Assembly: GCA_001564065.1 (NCBI GenBank) | Contig: LKNA01000012.1 | Coordinates: forward strand, 1-56,642 | Length of the DNA stretch: 56,642 bases | Source of the DNA: Chitinophagaceae bacterium T5-Br10_B2g13 | Lineage (GTDB): Bacteria > Bacteroidota > Rhodothermia > Balneolales > Balneolaceae | Direction of reading: 5' to 3' | In this document: positions 6,777-15,687 of the stretch, piece after piece | Numbering within the stretch: the stretch's first letter is position 1 | Layout: every line of letters begins with the position of its first letter | Position numbers and translations under genes: made by a program | The notes under the pieces: generated by a model | What the model was told of the DNA's origin: nothing | Seen by the model: the letters and a program-made list of their open reading frames with translations, nothing else | Database searches by the model: none

Positions 6777-8774
6777 CTATTGAAGTAAGCTGTTCGCATT
6801 TTCCACGATTTTCTCAACGGTAAGCCCCAGATGTTCATAAACCTGTTCAAATGGAGCAGATTCGCCGTAACGATCAATCCCCATCGCTATGCCTTCTGTG
6901 CCAACCCACTTGTGCCAGCCAAATGTCGCACCCGCTTCAATAGAAATTCGTTTGATTACTTCTTTTGGAAATACTTCATCGCGATACTCTTTAGGCTGTT
7001 CTTCAAATAACTCCCAGCACGGCATACTTACTACACGAACTGATTGCCCCTCAGCTTCCAGCTTTTCAGCTGCATCCAGTGCCAGCTGCACTTCCGAACC
7101 GCTAGCCATTAATATGAGATCAGGAAGATCACCAGCCTCTTTCTTGAGAATATACGCTCCCTTTTCAGCGTTAGATGCTGAAGCGTACTTATTTCGATCA
7201 ACTGTCGGTAAATTCTGACGCGTGAGTACCAAAAGTGATGGACCATTATCTTTCTGAATAGCACTCTTCCAGGCATACGCAGTTTCGTTGGCGTCTGCTG
7301 GACGAATCACATTTACATTTGGTGTTGCACGCAGAGAAGCCAGATGCTCAATCGGCTGATGTGTAGGCCCATCCTCACCTAACCCGATGCTGTCGTGGGT
7401 AAACACAAATATGGATGGGATTTTTGAAAGCCCCGCTATTCGAATGGCCGGTTTGTTATAGTCGGAAAAAACCAGGAATGTGCCCCCAAAAGGAATCACA
7501 CCTCCGTGAAGTGCCATACCGTTCATTGCCGCTCCCATAGCATGCTCCCGAACACCATAGTGAATATTTCTTCCACCGTAATTACCTGGTTGAAAAATTC
7601 CCTTATCATCCATGTCTGTTTTATTACTGCCGGTAAGATCTGCAGATCCGCCAACCATATTGAATACGTGATCGGCAAGTGCGTTAATCACTAGACCGGA
7701 TGCTTTTCTGGTAGCCATCCCCTTTTCGTCAGTCTCAAATACAGGTAAAATTTCATCCCAGTCCTCAGGCAGAGCTCTGGAGATATGGTTTTTAAAACCC
7801 ACACCATCAACAGGATATACTTTTTCATATTCGTTGAGCCGCTCACTCCACTCGCTCTCGAGTTGATCCCCCTTCTCAACTGCTCTTCGAAATTCTTTAA
7901 GTACATCTTCATCGATATGAAATTTCTGATCCGGATCCATTCCAAGTGTCTCCTTAGTAAGACGAATCTCCTCCTCACCCAGCGGTGCACCGTGTGAATC
8001 GGCCGTTCCCTCTTTATTCGGGCTGCCAAAGCCAATCTTTGTTTTACACTCAATCAGTGAAGGAGTATCCGTTTTCTGTGCAGCCAGAATCGCTTTTTCA
8101 ATCTCATCATGATTGTGTCCGTCTATGGTTTGTACGTCCCAGCCGTATGCCTCAAACCGTTTAACCGTATCATCTGTAAAAGCAAGATCTGTAGAACCAT
8201 CAATCGATATCTTATTTGAGTCATATAAATAGATCAACTTATTCAGTTTTAGATGACCGGCCAGTGATGCAGATTCGTGTGATATTCCTTCCATCAAATC
8301 ACCGTCGCTGACTATGGCATAAGTAAAATGGTCTACAATTTTATGATCATCTTTGTTGAAAGTCTGAGCCAGATAGGCTTCTGCCATCGCCATACCTACT
8401 CCGGTACCAAATCCCTGGCCCAGAGGACCAGTTGTGGTTTCCACACCGGGTGTCATTCCATATTCCGGATGTCCCGGTGTGATGCTTCCCAATTGTCTGA
8501 AATTTTTAATCTCATCGAGCGACAATTCGTAACCGGTTAAATGAAGAAGTGAATAGAGAAGCATTGATCCGTGACCCGCTGAAAGTATAAAGCGATCTCG
8601 ATTTGCCCATACCGGATTTTTTGGATTATGCTTTAAAAATTTTGCCCACAAAACATATGCGGCATCCGCCATACCCATTGGCATTCCGGGGTGGCCTGAA
8701 TTTGCAGCCTGAACGGCATCGATGGATAAGGTTCTTAATGTATTAACACAACGCTGAGCAAGTAGGTCAGACAT
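6777..8774 (-). CDS. tkt: Transketolase
   Basis: A 665-residue thiamine-diphosphate transketolase of the nonoxidative pentose phosphate pathway, exchanging two-carbon units between ketose and aldose phosphates. The thiamine-binding domain carries [36 protein letters not shown] and [19 protein letters not shown]. The pyrimidine domain has [18 protein letters not shown] (about residues 408-425) and [20 protein letters not shown]. The length equals that of bacterial TktA. It is a single gene with its own terminator and no evident partners. Confidence 0.97.
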   Translation of the reverse strand: MSDLLAQRCVNTLRTLSIDAVQAANSGHPGMPMGMADAAYVLWAKFLKHNPKNPVWANRDRFILSAGHGSMLLYSLLHLTGYELSLDEIKNFRQLGSITPGHPEYGMTPGVETTTGPLGQGFGTGVGMAMAEAYLAQTFNKDDHKIVDHFTYAIVSDGDLMEGISHESASLAGHLKLNKLIYLYDSNKISIDGSTDLAFTDDTVKRFEAYGWDVQTIDGHNHDEIEKAILAAQKTDTPSLIECKTKIGFGSPNKEGTADSHGAPLGEEEIRLTKETLGMDPDQKFHIDEDVLKEFRRAVEKGDQLESEWSERLNEYEKVYPVDGVGFKNHISRALPEDWDEILPVFETDEKGMATRKASGLVINALADHVFNMVGGSADLTGSNKTDMDDKGIFQPGNYGGRNIHYGVREHAMGAAMNGMALHGGVIPFGGTFLVFSDYNKPAIRIAGLSKIPSIFVFTHDSIGLGEDGPTHQPIEHLASLRATPNVNVIRPADANETAYAWKSAIQKDNGPSLLVLTRQNLPTVDRNKYASASNAEKGAYILKKEAGDLPDLILMASGSEVQLALDAAEKLEAEGQSVRVVSMPCWELFEEQPKEYRDEVFPKEVIKRISIEAGATFGWHKWVGTEGIAMGIDRYGESAPFEQVYEHLGLTVEKIVENANSLLQ

Positions 8775-8905
8775 GATTTAATTTTAAAAAAGTTTTAGAG
8801 TAGTTGTTATGGGCTCAAAAGATACCCAAGTTCATAACAAGGAAAAAAGAAATCTTGGTTCTGATTTATCCCTAATATTTTGAGTAAGTATAGATGACGA
8901 GCAAA

Positions 8906-9763
8906 TCATCTGATTCTTCGATTTTGAATTAGCAAAACAGATAATAGAATAGATATCATGCCGATAATCTGTAATAGAGACAAAAGATCACCAAAAATGA
9001 ATATGCCAATCAAAGTGGCTGCCAACGGTTCGGTCATAGCCGTAATCGATGCCTTACCGGCTTCTATATTTTTCAGTCCCTCTGTATAGAGCAGATAAGC
9101 TAAAACTGTGGGAAAGATTGCCAGCCCTAAAACGGTGAGCACAGTTACAGAGTTTGATAAATTATCCAGTGTTTCTACAGTGAACAACTGTGAAAAAGGA
9201 ATTACGAATATAGACGCCGTTAAAAATGTGTAGAATAAAATTGTAAGCGGACGATATTTTTTAAGCGCCAATTTGCTGAATATACTGTAAAGGGCGTATC
9301 CAAAACCGGCCCCAATCCCAACCATTAAACCATATACAGATAAGTTTCCACTTTCAGAATATATCTCTGAAACCAACACAATTCCGACAAACGTTAGCAG
9401 CAGTGCAAGCTGCTTGTTTTTAGTAATCTTCTCCTTAAAAAATATGCGAGACATGATTACAACAAACGTTGGGCCTGTATAGAGAAAAACCACGGCAATT
9501 GACAGTGACGTCTCTCTGATTGCCGTAAAGTAGCTCCAGTTAAAAAAGAGGATACTTAGCACTCCTGTTCCAAAAAACAGATAGAGGTCACTCAAAGAGA
9601 TTTTTAAAAGTGACGGATATTTGACTTTTAGAAAACCGAAAAGGAGAACTGCAGATACTGAAACCCTGAATGCAACTATATCGACTATTGAAAATCCCTC
9701 TGTAGCAAGATAGTCTACGAAAAGGCCAATTGTACCCCACAAAGCAGCAGCAACTGCTACCAT
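8906..9763 (-). CDS. EamA/DMT-family membrane transporter
   Basis: A 285-residue very hydrophobic protein with about ten predicted transmembrane helices in two homologous EamA halves. The first begins AALWGTIGLFVDYL and the second GIGAGFGYALYSIFSKLAL. These drug/metabolite transporter proteins typically export amino acids or metabolites; substrate cannot be told. An in-frame stop lies shortly upstream of ATG 9763. This start leaves the first helix slightly short of the family norm, so an upstream non-ATG start is possible. Confidence 0.85.
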   Translation of the reverse strand: MVAVAAALWGTIGLFVDYLATEGFSIVDIVAFRVSVSAVLLFGFLKVKYPSLLKISLSDLYLFFGTGVLSILFFNWSYFTAIRETSLSIAVVFLYTGPTFVVIMSRIFFKEKITKNKQLALLLTFVGIVLVSEIYSESGNLSVYGLMVGIGAGFGYALYSIFSKLALKKYRPLTILFYTFLTASIFVIPFSQLFTVETLDNLSNSVTVLTVLGLAIFPTVLAYLLYTEGLKNIEAGKASITAMTEPLAATLIGIFIFGDLLSLLQIIGMISILLSVLLIQNRRIR

Positions 9764-9822
9764 TATGTAGGGAACGGCATGGGTATTTCAATCAGTCAAA
9801 TCTTCACTTTATTTAATGATAT

Positions 9823-9855
9823 AAAAAAAGCCCTCGGAGTGAGGGCTTTTATTTT
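9823..9855 (-). terminator. Strong terminator after the TPR gene
   Basis: AAAAGCCCTC-GGAGT-GAGGGCTTTT forms a 10-bp perfect stem with a 5-nt loop. T-runs flank both sides, so it can work in both directions. It lies 26 bp after the TPR gene stop codon and before the EamA transporter on the minus strand. Confidence 0.85.
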
Positions 9856-9880
9856 TGAAATCAATTTAAATCAAGTTGAA

Positions 9881-10909
9881 TTATCGTCCGGTAGGGGTAT
9901 GTCCTTCGCACTTCAATTCAAACTGTAACTCGTGGTTTGCCGGCTCGGTGAACTCACCATATCGTGCATTTTCGAAAGCATCACAAGCGTTCTCCACCTG
10001 ACCCTGGCCTTTATAAGCTGTTCCAAGTTCGAAGTAGATTTTAGCGCGATCTGTTACACCGCCGGTTTCAAATTCAAGGGCTCTGCTTGCGTGTTGCAGC
10101 GCCTGATCCCACCGGCCTCTTTCGTTATAAATTTCTGCCATTCTGTAGTGAGCATCAGCAGACTGCGGATCGTACTGCTCCACTTTTCGGAGAAGTTCAA
10201 GTGCACGATCAAATCTTCGTTCTTCGGCAAGATTTACTGCTCGATAGATTAATTCATCGCGAGCACTGTTCAGCGTGTTCTGCAGTGTGCGTTCATCATT
10301 TACTCTCCGAGCAACTTCTACTGCTTCATCATATAGACCTAACCAATAATCGACTTCAGCCGGTTGCTGATTCTTAGTGACCAGTGCTTTCTGATAATAG
10401 GCAACTGCATAGTTCTCATTCAAACCAATTGCTGTGTCAAGATCTTCCAGTGCTGCATCAAAGTTGTCAGCACGGAATTGAAGCACTGATCGAATGTAAT
10501 AAAGCTGTGGAATGGCACCTTGTGCTTGCTGTAGAACCTGCTCGTTATTGAACTCTTCAGCTATATCTCGAGCCTCTTTAAATGCATCCAGGGCTCTATT
10601 TGCTGATTCAATAGTTCTTTCATTCTGATACCCACGATACGCATTGGAAGCCCTGCTGGAAGCTACTCTGGGAATTCGTTCTACGATAAGTTCAGTTATA
10701 TCGTTTAAATCATTGGCTCGGGTAATCTCAAGTGCCTCTCTGTAAAGATCAATAGAGTTTGTAAAGTCACCTGAACCGGCTAACTCCTGAGCCTGATTAT
10801 AAAGCTGGATTGCCTCATTTCTGGCATCCTGTGCATTCGATTGGTCAACTGCAAACAGCGTAATAGAAAAAGCTGCAGCTAAAATGAGTATTGATTTCAA
10901 TGATTTCAT
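9881..10909 (-). CDS. Secreted tetratricopeptide repeat protein
   Basis: A 342-residue protein with an N-terminal Sec signal (MKSLKSILILAAAFSITLFA, likely cleavage after SNA near residue 26) and at least five helical TPR-like repeats. Recognisable units include SGDFTNSIDLYREALEI, ADNFDAALEDLDTAIGLN, ERRFDRALELLRKVEQYDP, RGRWDQALQHASRALEF and GQVENACDAFENARYGEF. Such proteins act as periplasmic or outer-membrane scaffolds. No enzymatic domain is visible and the partner is unknown. It is a single-gene unit ending at a strong terminator. Confidence 0.85.
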   Translation of the reverse strand: MKSLKSILILAAAFSITLFAVDQSNAQDARNEAIQLYNQAQELAGSGDFTNSIDLYREALEITRANDLNDITELIVERIPRVASSRASNAYRGYQNERTIESANRALDAFKEARDIAEEFNNEQVLQQAQGAIPQLYYIRSVLQFRADNFDAALEDLDTAIGLNENYAVAYYQKALVTKNQQPAEVDYWLGLYDEAVEVARRVNDERTLQNTLNSARDELIYRAVNLAEERRFDRALELLRKVEQYDPQSADAHYRMAEIYNERGRWDQALQHASRALEFETGGVTDRAKIYFELGTAYKGQGQVENACDAFENARYGEFTEPANHELQFELKCEGHTPTGR

Positions 10910-11022
10910 GGTATCTGTTTATTTATGATTCTGTCCGATTAAACGGGCTTAACTTAATGAAATTTCATAAAGAAAGTCACTAAACCTCACTATTTCAAAC
11001 CCAAAGCAGTAAAAAAAGTTTC

Positions 11023-11739
11023 TTAGTAGTCAAAATTTGGTTCCGGTTTCTGTTTCTTATAGAAGTCGCAAACAAAACTAACAGCATCTTCGTGATCGTC
11101 GGTAAGGTAAAAAAGGTCCATGTCATTCTCACCGATCAACCCGTTACCCACAAGTTGATTTTTAATCCAATCAACTAATCCACCCCAATATTCTGTACCT
11201 ACAAGTACAATAGGAATTTTTTTAATCTTTTCAGTCTGAATTAGCGTAAGTGTTTCAAAAAGCTCATCTAATGTCCCAAAGCCACCTGGGAAAACGATAA
11301 ATGCCTGTGCATATTTCACAAACATCACTTTCCGAACAAAAAAGTACTTAAAATTGATTTCATATTTTGAGTGTACATAGTTATTTACACCCTGTTCGAA
11401 TGGAAGCTCAATACCTAAACCAACAGATTTTCCATTTTTATTATGCGCCCCTCTGTTACCGGCCTCCATAATTCCGGGACCACCACCGGTAATCACTCCA
11501 AAACCACTCTCCGTGATTAATTCAGCGGTCTTGACTGCCATCTCATAATACTTACTGCCTGGCTTTAATCTTGCTGAGCCATAAACCGAAATACAGGGGC
11601 CTACACGGAATAGTTTATCATAACCATCCACAAATTCTCCCATAATTTTAAAAATACTCCACAAATCTTTATTACTGTCTCCCTCAAACTCTTCTGTTTG
11701 ATGTTTGAATTTGAAAAAATTTGAAGCTTCCATAAGCAA
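11023..11739 (-). CDS. LOG-family (TIGR00730) Rossmann-fold protein
   Basis: A 238-residue member of the LOG/lysine decarboxylase-like family. The two diagnostic motifs are GGGPGIMEAGNRGA (about residues 80-93) and FPGGFGTLDELFETL (about 150-164), the PGGxGTxxE signature of cytokinin riboside 5'-monophosphate phosphoribohydrolases and related nucleotide hydrolases. Bacterial members hydrolyse nucleoside monophosphates; the physiological role here is unknown. It is the fourth gene of the parA-parB-DUF5683-LOG run, 3 bp after the DUF5683 gene. Confidence 0.9.
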   Translation of the reverse strand: MLMEASNFFKFKHQTEEFEGDSNKDLWSIFKIMGEFVDGYDKLFRVGPCISVYGSARLKPGSKYYEMAVKTAELITESGFGVITGGGPGIMEAGNRGAHNKNGKSVGLGIELPFEQGVNNYVHSKYEINFKYFFVRKVMFVKYAQAFIVFPGGFGTLDELFETLTLIQTEKIKKIPIVLVGTEYWGGLVDWIKNQLVGNGLIGENDMDLFYLTDDHEDAVSFVCDFYKKQKPEPNFDY

Positions 11740-11742
11740 TGT

Positions 11743-12378
11743 CTATCGATTGTGAAGGGTTATTGTAAAAGAAAGACCTGGACTCCGGTCTGCTATAAGT
11801 GCCGGCTGAATCACCGTGCGTGCTGAAAGATCGTCTGAGACATCAAAACTGCGCATATGGGCAAATACATAGGCATCCAGTACATTCAAACCGTATGCGA
11901 GGCCCATTACAACAAACATAAAATCACGCTGATTTCGTAAACTGTTTCTTGTTGACTGGAGCTGATTCGCATTCACTCCTTCCAGGTAATCAGGTGTTGG
12001 TCCAAATCTAAAATCATCATTATCCGGGAAACTGTTGTAATAAGCAGCTTTATAATCTTTATAGTCGCTATGAAGTGTGTGCGTGTAGTACCCAATTCCG
12101 GCAAACAAACCGTATATAATAGGAACTTTCCAAACCTGCCTGTTTTCTATCTGCCCCCAGCCGGGAATCATGAGCGATTTCAGCAGTACCGATTTAGGCT
12201 CGGGATACTCTTCTCTATCTGAAGAATCATCTGCTTCTAAACTATTGTACCCGTCACTCGCAACTCTGTTTTCTAACAAAAAATAGTTTCGCTGAAGTAT
12301 GTCAGAATTTGATTGAGCAAATACAATCTGACTACTAAAAAGCAGAGTAAATAGTATGAGACTAGCCAACTTCATCAA
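11743..12378 (-). CDS. DUF5683-domain membrane protein
   Basis: A 211-residue protein with a signal peptide (about 21 residues ending VFAQ) and the DUF5683 core SLMIPGWGQIENRQVWKVP (about residues 69-87), followed by hydrophobic segments near 88-105 and 150-170. It has no known function. In Bacteroidota-type genomes this family is commonly found beside parAB (recollection). The start overlaps the end of parB by 17 bp, which indicates translational coupling. Confidence 0.85.
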   Translation of the reverse strand: MMKLASLILFTLLFSSQIVFAQSNSDILQRNYFLLENRVASDGYNSLEADDSSDREEYPEPKSVLLKSLMIPGWGQIENRQVWKVPIIYGLFAGIGYYTHTLHSDYKDYKAAYYNSFPDNDDFRFGPTPDYLEGVNANQLQSTRNSLRNQRDFMFVVMGLAYGLNVLDAYVFAHMRSFDVSDDLSARTVIQPALIADRSPGLSFTITLHNR

Positions 12379-13297
12379 ACAGCTGCATCAATCTTTCTAA
12401 ATCATCATCAGAGTAGTACTCAATTCGAATTTCTCCGCCTTTGCCCTTCTGTTTAATATTCACTTTAGTACTCAGACTATTTCGCAGGCGCTTTGAAAAA
12501 TCTTGCAGAAATGGGTTCGACGGTTTCGTGTCAGTTTTAGTCGATTTTTGCTCACTTTTCTTATCAAGCGAACGCACCAAATCTTCAGTCTGCCTAACCG
12601 ACAGCGAATTTTTTACAATCTTACTTAGAGCTTTTTTCTGATCACTTTCACTTTTTAAGTTAATCAGCGCCCTGGCGTGTCCGGTTGAAATAGATTCATC
12701 CCGAAGTGCTGCCTGAATAAAGTCGGGCAGTTGCAATAACCGAAGCATATTGGTAACTGTTGTCCGGTTTTTCCCAACCCGTTCGGCAACTTCACTTTGG
12801 GTGTAATTACACTCATCAATCAACCTTTTGTACCCCATAGAGATTTCAAGAGGATTTAACTGCTCACGCTGAATGTTCTCTATCAGGGCAAATGCGATCA
12901 GCTGTTCATCATTAGCTTCCCGAATGTAGGCAGGAATTTCAGCAATACCTGCCAGCTTCGTAGCTCTGAGGCGACGCTCTCCGCTTATCAGCTCAAACCG
13001 TTTTTCCCCCAGATATCTAACTGTAATGGGCTGAATAAGACCATGCTTCTTAATTGATGATGAGAGTTCATCAAGTGCCTCTTCATTAAAATCCTTTCTG
13101 GGCTGATGCGGATTCGGACGAATGTGGTCAACGGGAATATTTAAAACAACATTTATACGCTCGGCCGGCTCAATTGGGACAGCAGTTTTTGTTTTAGTCT
13201 GCTTTGCTGATTCATTCTCTTTTGATCCCTCCTTTCCCTCCTCATCATATTCAGGAAAAAATGCTCCCAGACCTCTGCCTAAAACTTTTTTCGACAT
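12362..13297 (-). CDS. parB: Chromosome partitioning protein ParB
   Basis: A 311-residue ParB/Spo0J CTPase that binds parS and spreads along DNA. The N-terminal ParB box includes HIRPNPHQPRKDFNEEAL, and the CTP-binding motif GERRLRA lies near residues 106-112. The helix-turn-helix is YTQSEVAERVGKNRTTVTNM (about 165-184). A linker and a C-terminal dimerisation region ending in LERLMQLFDEVG follow. It starts 8 bp after parA and overlaps the DUF5683 gene. I saw no obvious parS-like site in the window. Confidence 0.96.
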   Translation of the reverse strand: MSKKVLGRGLGAFFPEYDEEGKEGSKENESAKQTKTKTAVPIEPAERINVVLNIPVDHIRPNPHQPRKDFNEEALDELSSSIKKHGLIQPITVRYLGEKRFELISGERRLRATKLAGIAEIPAYIREANDEQLIAFALIENIQREQLNPLEISMGYKRLIDECNYTQSEVAERVGKNRTTVTNMLRLLQLPDFIQAALRDESISTGHARALINLKSESDQKKALSKIVKNSLSVRQTEDLVRSLDKKSEQKSTKTDTKPSNPFLQDFSKRLRNSLSTKVNIKQKGKGGEIRIEYYSDDDLERLMQLFDEVG

Positions 13298-13305
13298 AAC
13301 ACTCT

Positions 13306-14103
13306 TTATTTAGATAGAACCGGACTATTTTTGAATAACTTCTTGTTTCGCTGAATAATCTCTCTTGCTAATGCGAGATAATTTTTTGAACCGACACTGG
13401 TTGCATCATACAAAATTGCAGGTTTTCCAAAACTTGGGGCTTCAGCCAACCGAACATTTCTCGAAATAACAGAGGAGAAAACTTTTTCGTCAAAATATCG
13501 CTTCACCTCATCTGCAACCTGGTTCGAAAGCCTTGTTCGGGTATCATACATGGTAAGTAAAACACCTTCTATTTCCAGATCGGTATTTAGATGTTGACGT
13601 ACAATTTTTATGGTATTTAACAGCTGGCCGAGACCTTCAAGGGCAAAGTATTCGCACTGAACAGGAATTAATACAGAATCTGAGGCGGTTAGTGCGTTAA
13701 TCGTCAATAATCCCAGCGAAGGCGGACAGTCAATAATGATAAAGTCGTATTTATCATCCACTCCCTCAATGGCTTTTGAAAGAATTCTTTCCCGCTCATT
13801 TCGATCCACCATTTCAATTTCTGCACCAACCAGGTTAATATGTGATGGAATCAGTTCCAGGTAAGGCAACTCCGTTTCACGAATCGAATCATTCACATCT
13901 ACACCGCCTACCATGACTTCATAGATAGAGTTCGAAACAGTTTTTGATTCAATTCCCAATCCGCTTGTTGAATTGCTCTGCGGATCGATGTCAATTATCA
14001 AAGTAGGATGTTCTATAGCGGCTAAACTTGCAGCCAAATTTACCGCAGTCGTTGTTTTTCCAACACCGCCTTTCTGGTTTGCAATAGATATAATTTTACC
14101 CAT
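13306..14103 (-). CDS. parA: Chromosome partitioning ATPase ParA
   Basis: A 265-residue Soj/ParA ATPase. The deviant Walker A motif is [16 protein letters not shown] (residues 10-25), and [15 protein letters not shown] lies near 37-51. The Walker B-like segment [13 protein letters not shown] follows, then the ParA-type [13 protein letters not shown]. It drives ParB-parS segregation by ATP-dependent DNA binding. It is the first gene of the operon with parB, DUF5683 and LOG. The 162-bp upstream spacer holds two DnaA-box-like sites. Confidence 0.97.
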   Translation of the reverse strand: MGKIISIANQKGGVGKTTTAVNLAASLAAIEHPTLIIDIDPQSNSTSGLGIESKTVSNSIYEVMVGGVDVNDSIRETELPYLELIPSHINLVGAEIEMVDRNERERILSKAIEGVDDKYDFIIIDCPPSLGLLTINALTASDSVLIPVQCEYFALEGLGQLLNTIKIVRQHLNTDLEIEGVLLTMYDTRTRLSNQVADEVKRYFDEKVFSSVISRNVRLAEAPSFGKPAILYDATSVGSKNYLALAREIIQRNKKLFKNSPVLSK

Positions 14104-14175
14104 TCGAAATAGAGGTAACTTAGGATGAATTTTGTAAATGAATATAACTCACAGGCGGTACCTAACCAAACTAAG

Positions 14176-14200
14176 TTATGCACATGAAATCGTGGATAAC
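14176..14200. promoter_or_regulatory. Pair of DnaA-box-like sites upstream of parA
   Basis: TTATGCACA at 14176-14184 matches the DnaA-box consensus TTATNCACA. CGTGGATAA at 14191-14199 is, on the other strand, TTATCCACG, one mismatch at the last base. The two boxes face each other 6 bp apart, in the only spacer between parA and the anti-sigma gene. Two boxes are too few to call an origin; they could regulate parAB or be chance. Confidence 0.35.
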
Positions 14201-14265
14201 TTATTGGAGAATCACATCAAAACATTGTTATTGAGTAACTTAACGCGATTTTTCGTCACATCATT

Positions 14266-14838
14266 TTACTGGCGGCTCCCTGTAAGATGTAAGTTCCTCT
14301 GAATAGAATTGCTTTGTGAAGGATTGGTTATGGGAGTGAGTCTTTGATAACTATTCTCTAAAAGAGAGTCTGAACGATCCGATTCAATTCCATTGAAATG
14401 TATCACATCATTTTCATCAACCCAGGGTGTAATTTCACGAGCAGACGGGTTATTTGCAGTTGTAGCTTGTATGGATCCAACAGAACCTATTGCAGCAGTG
14501 CCGGCAGTTCCGCCGGAAACATCATCTGATTCCATCATCAGCGCACCGGCCATAAAGCCAATCGATATCACGGCCGCCGTTGCAAAATAGAACGGCTTCG
14601 AACGGGAAATTTTAGCAGACCTGTTTCTTTCTGAAGCCTGTTCACATACCGATTGGATAACGGTATCAGGAGCAGAAATAGATGGCAACTCTTCTAACTT
14701 ATTACTGACATTGCGAAGGGATTCAACTTCAATCAGTAAATTTTCGTTTTTGCTGAGCAAGCGTTCAAATTCAACTTTCTCAGAAGGATCCATCTCCTTG
14801 TACAAATATGCTATAGTGTCAGTTTTTTTGGTACTCAT
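14266..14838 (-). CDS. Membrane anti-sigma factor-like protein
   Basis: A 190-residue protein. Its cytosolic N-terminus (about 1-80, KTDTIAYLYKEMDPSEKVEF) resembles the helical anti-sigma domain of Bacteroidota regulators. A single membrane helix follows (FYFATAAVISIGFMAGALMM, about 83-102), then a low-complexity external tail of about 85 residues. It overlaps the ECF sigma gene by 4 bp (ATGA), the normal arrangement for a sigma/anti-sigma pair. No zinc-finger HxxxCxxC motif is seen. Function is inferred from position and topology. Confidence 0.7.
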   Translation of the reverse strand: MSTKKTDTIAYLYKEMDPSEKVEFERLLSKNENLLIEVESLRNVSNKLEELPSISAPDTVIQSVCEQASERNRSAKISRSKPFYFATAAVISIGFMAGALMMESDDVSGGTAGTAAIGSVGSIQATTANNPSAREITPWVDENDVIHFNGIESDRSDSLLENSYQRLTPITNPSQSNSIQRNLHLTGSRQ

Positions 14839-15470
14839 ATATTATTTGATTCCTTCTCATGTTCCTCATCAAACATTTTACGAAGATTAATCAAAGCATA
14901 TCTCATTCGGCCCAGGGCGGTATTGATCGAAACATCAGTCAATTCAGCGATTTCCTTAAATGGCATTTCGTAATAGTGCCGGAGCATTACCACCGTTCGC
15001 TGTTCTTCGGGCAGATTTCCAATATGCTTTAGTAGCCGCGATGTAGACTCGTTCAGCTCTAGTTGATCGTGCTGTCCGGGTGTGTCTTCATCAGGCAATC
15101 TTTCATAAAAATCTGTTTTCGACTCTTCGTCGTACGAACTGCTAACGTCGACAAACCGCTTTTGTTTTCTGATATGATCAATTGTTGCATTATGTGCAAT
15201 TCGCATCACCCAGGCGATCCATTTTCCCTGCTCATTGTAGGTATCATCCATCTTGGTGATAACCTTTGTAAAGGTCTCCTGAAAGATGTCATTGGCCGTT
15301 TCTCTATTCTGAATCATACTATAGATGTATGAATATATTTTAGCCTGATGACGATTCATCAGCTCCTGAAAAGCCAGCTGATCATCTTTTTTACGAAACA
15401 GATGTACTAATTGCCTGTCTTCCATCTGCTCGTATCGGCGCGGTATGTGGTCTGATTTATTGAGTCTCAT
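14835..15470 (-). CDS. ECF RNA polymerase sigma factor
   Basis: A 211-residue sigma-70 family ECF factor. Region 2 runs from about residue 33 to 100 (FQELMNRHQAKIYSYIYSMI, NDIFQETFTKVI, WIAWVMRIAHNATIDHIRKQ). Region 4 carries LPEEQRTVVMLRHYYEMPFK and IAELTDVSINTALGRMRYAL (about 148-190), the latter being the recognition helix-turn-helix. The gene precedes and overlaps its presumed anti-sigma gene. The 217-bp spacer to uvrC should contain its promoter, but I cannot identify it with confidence. Confidence 0.93.
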   Translation of the reverse strand: MRLNKSDHIPRRYEQMEDRQLVHLFRKKDDQLAFQELMNRHQAKIYSYIYSMIQNRETANDIFQETFTKVITKMDDTYNEQGKWIAWVMRIAHNATIDHIRKQKRFVDVSSSYDEESKTDFYERLPDEDTPGQHDQLELNESTSRLLKHIGNLPEEQRTVVMLRHYYEMPFKEIAELTDVSINTALGRMRYALINLRKMFDEEHEKESNNI

Positions 15471-15687
15471 AACAGTGCTAATTTAGAATGTTGCATCACA
15501 CTTTCAAAAACAGATTTTTAAATCTATCCATTCAGTCATTTCTGTCTATTTGTTTATATCTACTGCACAGACGATGCCAATGTTTCAATACTGACGTAAT
15601 TACAGATAAAAATCTTATGATCTTACCTGCTCTAATGAAGTATTCTAATTATTCGATGTTAAATCAATCGCATTTTCATGTGAAGCG

